Notes under the pieces: generated by a model
The model's database searches: none
Told to the model about the DNA's origin: nothing
What the model saw: only the letters and a program-made list of their open reading frames with translations
NCBI GenBank assembly: GCA_027563935.2
Contig: CM050448.1
Span: 126,337,690-126,401,689 of the forward strand
Source of the DNA: Costus lasius
Taxonomy: Eukaryota; Streptophyta; Magnoliopsida; Zingiberales; Costaceae
Reading direction: 5' to 3'
DNA length: 64,000 bases
Shown here: positions 11,776 to 24,600 of the stretch, piece after piece
How the letters are laid out: every line of letters begins with the position of its first letter
How positions within the stretch are numbered: position 1 is the stretch's first letter
Translations under genes and position numbers: made by a program

Positions 11776-13634
11776 TCCCGATAGATCCTTTTATATACTG
11801 TAAAACTTTTATAGTAGCATCCAAATAACACTGTTAGGGTTTTTGCATAAACTAGGCATTGTGATTGTGAGATTGATTAACTTTCCTACCAAAACATTTA
11901 TACCTTATAGGATCCATGTAAGAAATTCCACATTGATGCTATGTTTTTTATTTGAATTGTTGGTGTATCAACAGGTTTACAATCTTTTATTTATGTTCTT
12001 TCAGCAAGTCTAAGACATATTTTCATTGAGACAATAAAATGTTATCATCTATATGTTATTTCAATCCCCAAAAAGTATTTTGGTTTCCAACATCTTTAAA
12101 TATATGAGACTTTGAAATATTTTTAGCTTCAGTTATACCACTGCCGATTTGCAAAATATCAGCTACATATACAACTAGAATAACTCCACTTTCATGTGAA
12201 ATGTGAGAACATCACTTCAAAAAATTTATAATTAGCCACATGGATTTTAAGTCCATAAATTAATTAATTGAATTGGCATACTAACTCCCTCAAGCAAGAT
12301 AATGTGGCGGTTGCTCCATAAAAACTAAATTAGATAAATCACCATACAAAAAGCATTCTTAACATTCATTTGATATAGCTATTGTTGAAAATTGTCCCCT
12401 ATAGAAAATATGGTAGACCAACAAGAGTAGATATCAAAATAATCTTACTTCATAGACCTGAGTAAATCTTTTTGCAACTAATCGGGCTTTGTACCTATCA
12501 AGGATCAAAAAATCAGTTTGATTAATTCAACCAATCTATTGTCGAACATATTGCTCCAAGACCTTGTGGTATCGACACTATACCCGGAGTAGCCACCAGT
12601 GGACCTTTTGCTATGCTATATTTCTAGAGCTTCCGCTTTGCCTAGAGCCAAAGCCCCTGGAGCTTTCACTCCACCTGGAGCAATTGCTCAATGGAGCTTC
12701 AACTCCGCCTAAAGAAATCACTTAGTGGAGCTTTTGCTGTGCCAGGAATAGTCACTAGCGGAGCTTCCTCCTCACCCGGAGCAACACTAGCGGAGCTTCT
12801 AAAGCTTCTGCACACTATACGCTGCTTCATCCATTACGGACTAGTCCGAATTGAAAAAAACTGGCGAATCACTTTTTAAAACCATGGTACATGGTAATAG
12901 TTCGATCAAGATTCTATTTTAGTGTAAGTATGAAAGTGCTCCTCGTAGAAGGGAAACTAATATCCGAGTTTGTTTAGAATGCAGTGTTTTAATCTCTTCA
13001 TTCATTATTGCCTTCCATTCTGGTATTTGGATAGCCTTAATGTGATTATGGGAATATATAAGGAAGATAATAGTAAGAAATTTGCAATGCTCATGTTATA
13101 AATGGAAATTAAAAATAGGATATACAGTTGCTCTGTGTTTCAACCGGTGGTGGGGACGTCGTGGGTGTCAACTATATACCTGCAATGGAGGTGTAGATTT
13201 GCAATGGAGGTGTAAATTGTGGATAAAGAGAAGATGACAAGGTAGACGGACTTACAAGTGGCATGGGGTAGAAGAGGTAATAAACTTTTATGAGTTGATA
13301 TATGTAGATTTATGAAACTATAGAGAAATAACATATAATAACGTCTTTGTATCATGACAAAGCAGCAACATCCTTTTTGGGTTCACGAGTCCTAAGGTAC
13401 ACAAAGCGTAGCACGAGACTCAATTTCTCTAACTTAGGTTCAAAAGCATGAACATAACATACACATCCAAATATTCAGTGTTAATGGAAAGAAAAAAGGT
13501 ATAGAGAATGTAGACTGACTTTGAAGACTAGATGCAATTTATAAAAAAAGTAGCAGTGAGAAGTTCAAAAAGAAGAAAGAGGATATGAATAAAACATAAG
13601 GTGCGAACAACATTGAAAATATTTTCCCTTTAGC

Positions 13635-13823
13635 AACCCCATTTTGTGATAAACTATATGGTAAGGTGGTTTAATGAATAATATCATTGGATTGAATTTT
13701 TACTGTTGGAATTGGTATACTCGAGTAACCCCATTTTGTGATAAACTATATGGTAAGGTGGTTTAATGAATAATATCATTGGATTGACAGAAATTTTTAT
13801 AGTTGGAATTGGTATACTCAAGC
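13635..13823. repeat. About 92-bp tandem duplication in the copia element
   Basis: AACCCCATTTTGTGATAAAC begins at 13635 and again at 13727. The second copy differs by small changes, including a CAGAAA insertion. Confidence 0.88.
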
Positions 13824-14817
13824 ATTGTAAGTATGCAAAATTTTCAAAAAAGTATTAAATTGATTTTTTTTATTTCAATATAAAAACCTTTTAATAAAAA
13901 CATTTCAAATCTACTTTCCACAAAAAAAAACACCAATACATCTTAAAGTGGTCATCGATAAATGTTAAATTAGTCATTGATAAATGTGACAAAATACCAA
14001 TGACCATTTTTACCAAAGACAAGGCTCGAACGCCAAATATTAGAATCTACTAACCGAAAAAGACTTGAATTCTTATCATTTTGGCTTGATGAAAAGATGT
14101 ACAGTAATGTTTACCTAGTTGGCAGGCATCACAATTAGAAATAAGACTTAATGACAAAGATAAAAGAATATTGAACAATGGGTATGATGACAATGCAATT
14201 AATATCCATTAGCACTTTTGGATGTATAAGGTCAATATAACGATGGACATGATGTATCAAGAATGTAGACGCTTCCATGCCCCCACCAAACGTCCAATGA
14301 GGAAGTAAAGGTCACAGTCTTTTAAATGCTTTAACAAATGCATAAACGGACAAATTAACAAGAAATTATGAGACATAAGGTACATCATGGAGAGTGATAG
14401 TTTAAGAGAGATAGAACCAATGCGCAATACAGGTATAAGAGATCCATTAGTAATTGATACTCGAGGAAGATAATAAACAATTAATATAAACAGAGTTTAT
14501 TATCTATCATACATGAAGATGTACAAAAATTAAGTGTCTAAGAGTTCCCAGAAAAGACTAAAGATGATATAGAGTAAGAGAAGTAGCAGCAGGGTTTCAG
14601 GTACATCTACACCAACAAAGAATGAGATAGATTTTCAAGTACTTTTTATATTCATATGTAGAAATAGATGAATAGTACAGCCACAATGAATCCATGCACG
14701 AAAACCACGACCACGGCCCTAACATGTACTAGACCTAAAGCTTCGACCACATCCTCCACTCTATGGGGCAACAAAGGTGCTCTGATTCTCATGTAAGGTG
14801 GACATAGATATCCTAGA

Positions 14818-15287
14818 CAAGGAATCAAAAGTCATTCCATACTGGGTGGTATGTTTGTATTGTTCCGAGTAGGATATCGATATGCAGACAAGTAGTGGAA
14901 CGGAACCAGTGGAGAAGAAAAGGAGAGAAGAAGAGGAGAAGAGGAGAGCCAAGCTTCGTGAGCTTCCACTATTCCTGTCGCTCGTGCTCAGTCAAATGCA
15001 GCGGAGAAAAGCATATCAACAGTAGAGAAGAGGAGAAAAGGAGTGCAGGAGTTGTCTATTTCTACTATTCCATTGTTGTGGCACTATGGAGAGGAGCATA
15101 ACAAGGGGACAATGGAAAAGAAGAGAGGAGAGGACCGTCCATACGCTTCATTCACTTCCGTTGTTCTATCACATATCCATCCTCTTCCTGTGTTGTGTTG
15201 GTACCACGTTGGTACAACCCGTATTGACTGATATGTAGCAGTTTGTGCGTGGGCCGGTACACATTGGGATCGAGTTTTTAAACTTTG
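14818..15287. mobile_element. hAT-type MITE, copy B (470 bp)
   Basis: It begins CAAGGAATCAAAAG and ends GTTTTTAAACTTTG. Flanking 8-mers ATCCTAGA (14810-14817) and GTCCTAAA (15288-15295) agree at 6 of 8 positions. The interior is rich in GAGAAGAAAAGGAG tracts, like copies A, E and F. It is inserted in the decayed copia element. Confidence 0.65.
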
Positions 15288-16784
15288 GTCCTAAATAATC
15301 TTGAGAATCCATTCTAGAGGTTGTGAATTGTTTTGTCAATTAATAACAAATTTTACAGCAATATATTTGCCATTATTAGACAACAACTATCATATCTACA
15401 ATAGGTGGGTGATAGTGTTAGTACATCCCACTTTCCTTGTATGAGGCCATAATATTCTTAAAGAGAGCAGTCTTCCTGCATTTCTCATAGAGTCGTATAT
15501 GACACATTTTCCAAAGGAGTATATACATTACTTAGAGCTTCCCAAACTGCCTTTGCAAGTGACTGATACATCACTATAACTGCAATATTTAGCTCCATGC
15601 GATTGATAAGTGTAATCATAACTATAAGATTAAAATATTATCGTCCCTTGTAAGATGGATCACTAGCTGGAGGCGAGTCTATAGTTAAATGACAAGTCTT
15701 TCTTTATGATCCAAAGAAGATCTCTAATTATGCTTATAATGCATAGTTATCACTAGCTTTGGCTTCTCCATAATTAGGATTCATATTGAATTAAGATTTT
15801 GTTGTCCCCACTTCTCATGAATCGTAAGTTCCGTATGTTAATCTAGATACCCCAAAATTTAATCGAAAGGTGGATGCACTGAGGAACTATTCCCCATATA
15901 AGGTATCGACGCACGCAACTCCTAATATTGCTTTTCTAAGGATCAAAATTTCAGTATTAACCAAGGCACTAATCCAAAACAAGGAGGAAGATGATACAGA
16001 AAAAAGATCAACAAGTTACCACTTTAAGCACTAGACATGTCGAAAGAAAAAAAAAATGGCACGGGAGCAGCAGGCCAACCAAGCCAACATGGCATCAAGT
16101 GTCGAGTAGACCAGGACAGCAGGGCATCAACCGATTAATGTGGTGTAGAGAGAGAGACCCTAGAGGTCATTAGATGAAAAGCGGCAAGTGGGGAGGTGCT
16201 TGCGGCAAATGTTACAAGTGATGATGCCGCGCATCAAAGTTGTTGAACACGAGCTTGTAGTGGAAGTCCGAGTGATTCACACATATGGTCCCTTGTTAAG
16301 AGACAAGCAACACAAGGAGAAGGTACCGGTCTGCCCTAAAATTTTTATTGTGAGGTGAGATTTTTGTAAATAGCAATTTAGAGCCAAACAAGAATGGCGA
16401 AAGATGACTGATTGGGGAGAAGTCGGCAACCACACAAAGGAATTTCAGGTGTATGGTGCAGTACCTATATGCGACGAATCAAATTCGGCAGCAAAGAGAG
16501 AGATGTTGAGTCATTATTGATTGAAGAGATGTCACCAGCCACCTTTAGAGGCACAAGGTTGTCGATTAAAGTAGAATTAGTTTCATAAGTCGAGACTCAC
16601 ATTAAAAGCGCAAGCAACAAGAGCACGCAAACATATGGATAAGGTGACTAAGCAGAGGGCGGCAAAAAAAAGTGAAGTACCAAGTTGAAGGTAACAAGCA
16701 AGAACAAAGTCATATGCTACCTACCAACCAAGTTGAAGGTAACTAGTAAAGGAAAAAATGAAAAGCAATATTATTAGGTTATCC

Positions 16785-17029
16785 CAAGGTTCAAAAAGCA
16801 GTCACCGGACCGGTACAGTACCGGCATACCAACAACAGCGCAGGCGGCAGCGGGCAACGGGCAGCAGCAACATGGACGGCAACACAAGCGATCGAAAGTG
16901 GCGGAAGAAGCTTCCGCAGGCAGCGGATCGAAGCTTCTGCCGCCTACTGCAGCTTCCACCAGCCGTCCGTGCTCTGTTGACCGGAAACCGGCCATACTGG
17001 CTAGTTTTGGACCGATTTTGAAAACGTTG
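16785..17029. mobile_element. hAT-type MITE, copy C (245 bp), perfect 8-bp TSD
   Basis: It begins CAAGGTTCAAAAAGCAGTC and ends GGACCGATTTTGAAAACGTTG. The identical 8-mer GGTTATCC flanks it at 16777-16784 and 17030-17037. The matching position in the other LTR of the same copia element (TTAGGTTATCCAGCAAAAG near 10946) carries a single GGTTATCC, i.e. an empty site. The interior is GC-rich with GCAGCGG/CAGCAG motifs and ACCGGTAC repeats. Confidence 0.88.
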
Positions 17030-17129
17030 GGTTATCCAACAAAAGAGGAAAAACTACAGCCTTAAATACATAGCTAGTAGAGGGCTAACGGGTTGAACCC
17101 ATTAATACTTATTTCCTCGAACTCTAACA

Positions 17130-17816
17130 ATATATATAGATATAGATATATGTGTGTGTGCATGTGGACGCATATACTGCGTGTCAAGGAATGAAATAGC
17201 GATCCGAATAACCTAGTATTTTTAATTTATACCGGTCTAAGGATTGATCGATACCGGTACATAGGCAAGTCGATATTGGTATATATATATACACACACAA
17301 TATATATCAGTGACCAGTACTGTCGATTCTTTGTGTAGGATTGAAACTGATATTGTACCATATATATTTTCCCATAAATCTTTGATAGTGTGTTTAATCA
17401 ACCTTTTCAAAGTCATAATCGTTGTGCAATTTTTTTACTAGGAAAGAAAAGGTGCCAATTGATTTATATCCTAAACTTCTTGCATGAATTTATACTTACT
17501 CGGTTTCTGAGATTATAAGACCTCAGGTCCCTCAAGATTTTAAAGCTTCCATCACTTTATCCGGAGTTTTCTTCTATTATAAACTAAGCATAGCCCCCAT
17601 GGATTCTTAGGAATAAAAATAGTCGACAGAGATAATGACATATATTGGGAAGCAAAAGATATACAACCATATGATATATATACACAAATATAGTGATAAG
17701 TGTTAGATTGTTTACCTTCGTGCAATCATCAAAAGAATTCTCAAACACTTTTATTCTCATAAGCCTATAGAAGGAACTTTTAAGATTAGGAACTATGTCA
17801 TCTACAAGAAGATCAT
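17130..17816. other. Intergenic, no gene seen
   Basis: AT-rich sequence with short TATATA/GTGTGT tracts and ACCGGTAC-containing phrases (17231-17262) that may be a degraded relative of the MITE ends. The stretch from about 17340 resembles degraded retroelement sequence, but no domain could be recognised. Confidence 0.4.
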
Positions 17817-17824
17817 TTGTAGAG

Positions 17825-18085
17825 CAAGAAGTTTAAAACCGTACTGTTCGGTACCGGTCCGGATAGCGACCGGGCTCGGAACGGCAATCGGAGCACAGCT
17901 CCGGGGAGGACCACGGAGGGAGGCAGCAGGTGGCAGCAACGGAAGCTTCAATCCAGCAGCGCCAGAAGCTTCAATCGAATCTCCCGCTGCCGCCGCTACA
18001 GTCCGGTATCAACGGTATGATACCAGTACCATACCGGTCCGACGGCTCACTGGACCAAATCGCCGGACCAGTTTTACAAACCTTG
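17825..18085. mobile_element. hAT-type MITE, copy D (261 bp)
   Basis: It begins CAAGAAGTTTAAAACCG and ends GGACCAGTTTTACAAACCTTG. Flanking 8-mers TTGTAGAG (17817-17824) and TGGTAAAG (18086-18093) agree at 6 of 8 positions. The interior resembles copy C (GCAGCAGG, GAAGCTTCAATC, several ACCGGT sites). Confidence 0.72.
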
Positions 18086-18611
18086 TGGTAAAGTATGAAT
18101 CATTAAGTCCAGATATAAATTTAGCCACAAAAAAATCCAAGGGTTACTTCATAATAATTTTAGTGTTTATAGTTGAAGCATGACATATTTGTAATTCATC
18201 CCATTTACTCGCAATAGAAAATAATATTCTTGAAGAGACTTATTGTTTCACTTGATATTTTATCAATTATTTAGCTTACAGGGATCTAGTTTTCCATTTG
18301 AGCAAAATAAATGAGTACACAGTATTTTGACCATTGTAGATAAATTGAATTATTTGACACCTAACATTGAGTTATAGTGCCGCTAGGCTTTCTTGCGTTT
18401 ACTACATAAGAAATGCATAAGTATGATGCTAAATATTTAGCTCAGTGCAGCAAAGTTTTCCTGAATTCACAGCATAAGAGATGCGCACCCAAAGACTGAA
18501 CAAGTTGATGGACTGTATTAATTTGACACTCAAACAACTTGTATAACACTGTTTATTGAAAATTCCATTAACATCTTAGAAAACTGAACACAATAAGAAA
18601 ATAGTAGCTAC

Positions 18612-21600
18612 CGACCTTGATATTTGCACAAAGGTCTTCCATGTAATTATCAGGTATCTAAAATAATGGGAGAAAGTTAAAAAAATAGATGTTGCAAATT
18701 AAACAAATATTAAATAACATGCTGCTGGGGAAAGAGGCTTTTGAAAATGTAAAGCAGAAAAGGTCAAAATAAGTATATGTAAAAAACTAAAACAAAATCA
18801 AAATATGTTGAGGTGATGAATAACAGATATTTCAAACAGATATAAAGTGGAAAAGAGGGTGAAGCATAAAGATGTACTACAACATCAGCACTTGAACTGC
18901 AAAATAATAAGGAATAACAGCCTAATGACAAGATGTTAGTCATACCTTATTTTCTTTAGATGTTGGATTTTGTGATGCCATTTTTTCCTTGAATTTCCTA
19001 AAATTATCTGAACAAGTTAAACAAATCATGTGCATGAGTTGCGTTGATACAAGATAGCAAAATGATTAAAAAAAAGTCGACAGCACTCTTCTGGATCATG
19101 ATAAAATTCTAAAGAAATATATGGCATAAGATTTTAAATGACAAATTTTCAATCATAAAAAATCTAGCACAACTGTTAATGTAAAAGAAGACACATTCAG
19201 AAAAACAACAGAGGAATGTAAAAAAGCACAGAGGGCTAACAAATAGTATTCTGGAGGCACATGACAGTCAGATAAAGAAAGTTAAAAAATTATACTTACT
19301 ATCAAGCTTATTGTAGGCTTCTTCAGAAATTGTAAATTTCTCAACCAATGACGTATCTTCCAACCAGCCGCCAGAGGTTACTGAAGAAGGGTCAAGATCA
19401 ATAACATGCAATCGGTACCTTCAAATGAGCAGTCATGATATAATTAACTAAAAATCAATGGAACGAAAGAAGCTCTTAAGAATTAATAATTTTTAGATAT
19501 CACCAAACACCAATTGCAAAAGGAATATACCCAGTCAAATGTCAACAGAAGTGGAGGACCACACACTATCAAAGAGCTTTGGAGGATCAAATTGAAATGC
19601 AATAATATAGGAAAATTTTCACCGAAGAAGTAATGCTAGCCTCTGTCATATATCAAGTGTTTCAAAATCTATTCTACAAACCCTTAAATAGTTCACATCT
19701 TTTCAAGTAACACAAACCAGCTAATATTGGAAGGCTTGGAAGAATGTAGAGAAAGGAACTTTTACATAAATATATTACATGGATTAGGCTAATCCAAATG
19801 AACATCACAAGGTCATTTTCTGCAAGTCAATAGACACTTCAAATCAATAGCATGATGGCATAAATGTGTCAGCTTATATAGGATGTGGTGGAGTCGGACC
19901 AACCACATTATGAAACAGCCTGAGTTGAATATTGCAATAACCCGATCATAAGGGACATTAGCAACCCCAAGAAAGTGAAGATGATAATAAAGAGAGAACT
20001 AAGAGGCACTCAATGTATCAACTACTATTGAGTGCATGTGTAAATGTAGAATTTTGTAAAGAGAAAGATCTCCCATCTGTGGGTTATGAAGTTTGTGTTA
20101 CCACTCTAAGTCACAAAGGTTTAAAAACATCCCAGGTGTTATAAGAACTCGCAAAGTGAGGACCTTAGTTCTAGAAAGTACTATATATATACACATCACT
20201 AAATGAATGTGTATCATAACAAATTATTGCCAAAATACCATACAAAACTAAACTGGAAAACTTTATTCAACATCATTTTTATAAACATATATAAGTGACT
20301 TTAAACATTAATAACAAGAATATGTTGGTCGGCTTGCCTTAACTACCAAAGAATCTAACCTTTGAATCCCAAAGGTGACATCACAATATATTTTCCTTCT
20401 CTTCATGAGTTCCAAGGGCTTGGCACTTGACCCTAGGAACTCGCCTAACAAGCACTTGTTTGAACTTGCCTACCCAATTGTCAAAGAATAGCCTCGTGCT
20501 TGCCTGAGTGCCCAAACGATCACGCAAGTACAACACTAATTTGCAACTCAATTCATTATCTTGAAGTCTATACTTAAGAAGTCTCAATAAAGATAATGGT
20601 TATGAGAGTAATTTGGTCTAATTGATGATATACCTCCTCAATGGTTTGAAAGGAGATAGATAATATTGTTTTGAACAATTGATTACATAACACAACAACT
20701 GATACATATTGAGGTCTCTTTTTATGCAAGATTGACATGGAGAAAAATAATAATAATGCAAAATGTATCATGCAATTCAAGAATCCTAAAAAATTGTGGT
20801 TGTCTTGCCACATCATTGGGCGCCCAAATTGTACATGAATATCTTCTATAATAGATGAAATAAACAAATGGACCAAAAGTTCATATGGCTTACAGTTTTA
20901 ATTTTATTTGTATTAAATTCTGTTATTTAATTATACAGTTAATTAATTTCAGGTTTTAAAATTAGCAATAAGCTCATTAATGTATAGAATTGTGTTCTTT
21001 TCTGAGATGGAACATTGATGCAAATAAAAAAAATACTTTCACATTTCATTTATGGTGACCACTAGATTAGATATGTATTTCATTATTGAATATATAGTAA
21101 GATATACTTTATATTTGCAATGTGTTGTAAAATTCTAAGGCATTTTATTAAGCTCATATAGTGTTGTCTGAGTCTTACATTGATGAAGTTTGAATAAATT
21201 CAAGTCAAGTTTAAGGATGGTTAATTAGCCAATTAACGTGGGGATGCACATCAAACCTCTTATATTTCCCTCTTTAGCACTTGACTTGTTGACAAGAATG
21301 AATTGGATATCTTTCTCATGGAATGTGTTTTCCTTCTCTCTAATTCACTCTCTTTTCTTCTTTTCTCTTTTCTTCTTCTTCTCTTCTCTAATTCACTTTT
21401 ATGTCCATCAAAAATTTGGAAGATCCAGTAGATTGTGTTCGCAATTCAAAGCAAAAGAAAAGGGGCAAATGCACCCAACATCACAAGGCGCTTACGCTTA
21501 TGTTTTTTTTTTCTAATTAACTACATTTTATACCTAGCCCACATTCCTCCCCATGATTCAAATCCTCCTCCATTGCATGCATGAGCACATTCAAAACATG

Positions 21601-24600
21601 TCATTCCACTTGCATTCAGTAGAATTAGTTCTTCTTTCTTCATGTTAACTCTCTTATCTACACATTAATTTCATCAAATCAATTCTCCTAATTCACTTTA
21701 TTTACGTATCCTTATTTTGCATCAAGCTAAGACTCATTGACTAAATAAAAAAAACTTCCCACCAAAGTATGCTTCCTCATACAATGGAGAAGATTAAACA
21801 AAAGTTTACATACCATTACCTAACTACACTTTACCAACTTTGTCTCCTTCAGGAATCAATATGCCATTACCACTTCCTCATATATGTATATATGCATATA
21901 TACATATATGCATATATGCATATATGCATATTATACATATATATGTATGTATGTATATGTACACACATATACATATATATTAACCTCATTTCACCGATAT
22001 ATTACTCTTTATTTTTTGTTATTTACACTTATTTACTAATTATTTTTATGCATTTGATGATAATATTTGATGAATTATGCAACAGATTGTTCACCTTCTG
22101 TAGATGTATGGCACATGATGCAAGGATCATAATGATCTTATATGGTAAATCCTCCATTACCTGAGAAACCACACCACATAATCCAAGACTTCTTAATGAG
22201 TCAAAGCTACATTCATTGAGGACCCTTTTTGATTGATAATCATTTATATAGTAAGTCAAATGTATATTATTGACTCGAGCGGCATTAGTTGTCAAATTAG
22301 CTCTTCCACCACCTATATTGCCTTCATCACCTCTGCAATAATGACATAATTGGAAATGGTTAGCATACTACATGAAGTTCATATTAATTCACTACGGTAG
22401 GAAGTGGTCTTGATGTGGGGGAACTGCATATTAGAAACTTAAGCTTCAGATTTAATTTCTAACGACCAGCAGATATTAGGATTTATTATATTTTTAATGT
22501 GTTATAAAGCGCTAAGGAATTTTATTTAATCAACTATGGTTTTGAGTTAGCCTTTGAATATTACATCTCTTTCAATCCGAACCAAGTCAACAGTTCATTA
22601 AGTTCGCGAATTAGGAGGAGGTACACCTATGGAGGTCATTGTGGTCCTACTAACTTGAAGTAACTTAAATATTTGAAGTTCACATTAATTCACCAGAGGT
22701 GAATTATTGGAGTTGGGGAAAATGATGCAAATCAAAAGGTTGAAATTTATTTCATTCATTGCGACCACTAAATAGATGTATTAATTTATTATTAAGATTT
22801 TATGTTGATCTATTATAAAGAGCTAAAATATTTTTAATCAAATATGGAGTTTTTTAGACTTAGATTAAGTTTAACTCAATTCAAGTTAAGTTTAAAGTTG
22901 GTTACATAGCATACTAGTGAGAGGTGTACATCCATGGAGACCCTGTTAAACTAATGGTCTTCTTCTCTATAACGAGCCAAACGTTCTATTGATGACTCAA
23001 GTTGTGTTACTTGTCAAGTAAGTTCCTCCACCACCTAGCTTGCCATGGTCACACTAACATAATTGCAAATACATGGTTGATTATTTTCCTTTTTGAAGTT
23101 CACATTAATTCACCTGGATGTGATTCCGGGAAAATGATGGGAATCAAAAATTTTGGCTTCATATTTCATTTGCAATGACCACCATACTAGACATGTTCTG
23201 TTAAGGTTGTGTCATGATTCATCTATATTTGCATGTTGCAAAAGTGGGAAGGAATTCTATTAAGCCTATATAGTGTTGTATTGTGTCATGATTCATATAT
23301 GTTTACATGTCGCAAAAGTGGTAAGACATTCTATTAAGCCTATAGGGTGTTGTATAAGTCTTAGATTAAGTAAGTTCAAGTCAATTTGAGTACTATTTAA
23401 AGCCAGTTAAATTAGCCAACTGATGAGGCGGTTCATCCATTGATTGATGGTCTTCTCCTTTGTAGTGAGTGAACGTCTATGGATGATTCAAGGTGCATAT
23501 TTTCCAGGTTAGTTGTTGCACTACCTATATTACCTTGGCTACCATTGTCATGCTAACATACTTGCAAATGGATAGACAACTATTTTTTTATTGAAGTTCA
23601 CATTACTTCTCTGGAAGTTGATTGCTGTAAATGTGATAATGATGTGGATCAAGAGTTGAGTTTCATATTTCATCTGATATGACCACTAAATTAGATAATT
23701 AAGATTGTGTACAAGAAAATAGCTACTTTTGTAATGTGTTGTGAACGGATAAAATATTTTATTGAGCCAATGTGGCATTGTGTTAGCCTTAAATCAATTA
23801 AGTTTAAATTAATCCGGTTTAAGTTCCAAGCTAGTTGAGTTTGTCAACTATTGAGGGGCCACATCAAGCCTCTGTTTAGTCCCCTCACTATCACTTGGTT
23901 TGTTGAAGATGGAGGGACGAATTGAATATTTTTTCATGCAATCATATTTTACTTCTCTCTAGTTCATTATATTTTCTTCTTCTTACCTTATGGCCATCTT
24001 CATTTCTCTAATTCTCTTCTATATTTGTGAGCTCCTTATTCTCTTCTTCTTCTCTTTGCTAATTCTCCTCTATACTTGTGAGTGTCCATTGATAGTCTCC
24101 TTCCTACAAGCGTCAACAATTTAGAAGATCCACTTGAACCAGTGGTATATATAAGATAAACTCATTCAATAAAAGATTACATCATGAAAGAGCTACTGGG
24201 TTATTTAAGGTAAAAGAGCTTGTGTAAAACTCTATAATCTCTACTTTTTATGTCATTAAACTCTTGTCATTGCATAACGTTATTAGTCATCCTACTATTC
24301 ATCTGATGACTTGCGTGGTTGTATCTAATTTAAATTCACATTTTTTGAACCATAAACGATGTCATTCTCATTTTCTCTATTACTTGTACATCTTACAAAC
24401 ATTTAGTTTGCCTTTGCAAGATTCAGTGAGGCTTTGAACCATGTAAGTTTAAATGTATAATAGATCAGTTCCCAATCTAAGTATAAAGCATGTTCAAATC
24501 CATGTAGCAAGTAACAAGAATTATCTAGTGTGCACATTAATTCTTGGTCGACAGCTGTTGGAACCCTTCAATCAGTTACTGGAACAACTCTGAAAAAACA

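Larger units (their letters stand above)
10891..17129 (-). mobile_element. Decayed Ty1/copia retrotransposon, antisense
   Basis: Two related LTR segments bracket the region. One is at 10891-11031; the other is at 16730-17129, split by a MITE at 16785-17029. Both run from AAGTTGAAGG through ATATTATTAGGTTATCC to a terminus read on the minus strand as TGTTGGAGTTTTAGG or TGTTAGAGTTCGAGG. A polypurine tract (AAGGGAAAG on the minus strand) adjoins the 3' LTR at 11032-11042. Inside, minus-strand remnants of reverse transcriptase (NVKNAF motif near 12343-12370) and RNase H (IDANYLKIVDDRKS near 11680-11740) are visible but broken. The LTRs differ by many substitutions, so the insertion is old. The full left extent of the 5' LTR is unclear. 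Confidence 0.75.
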
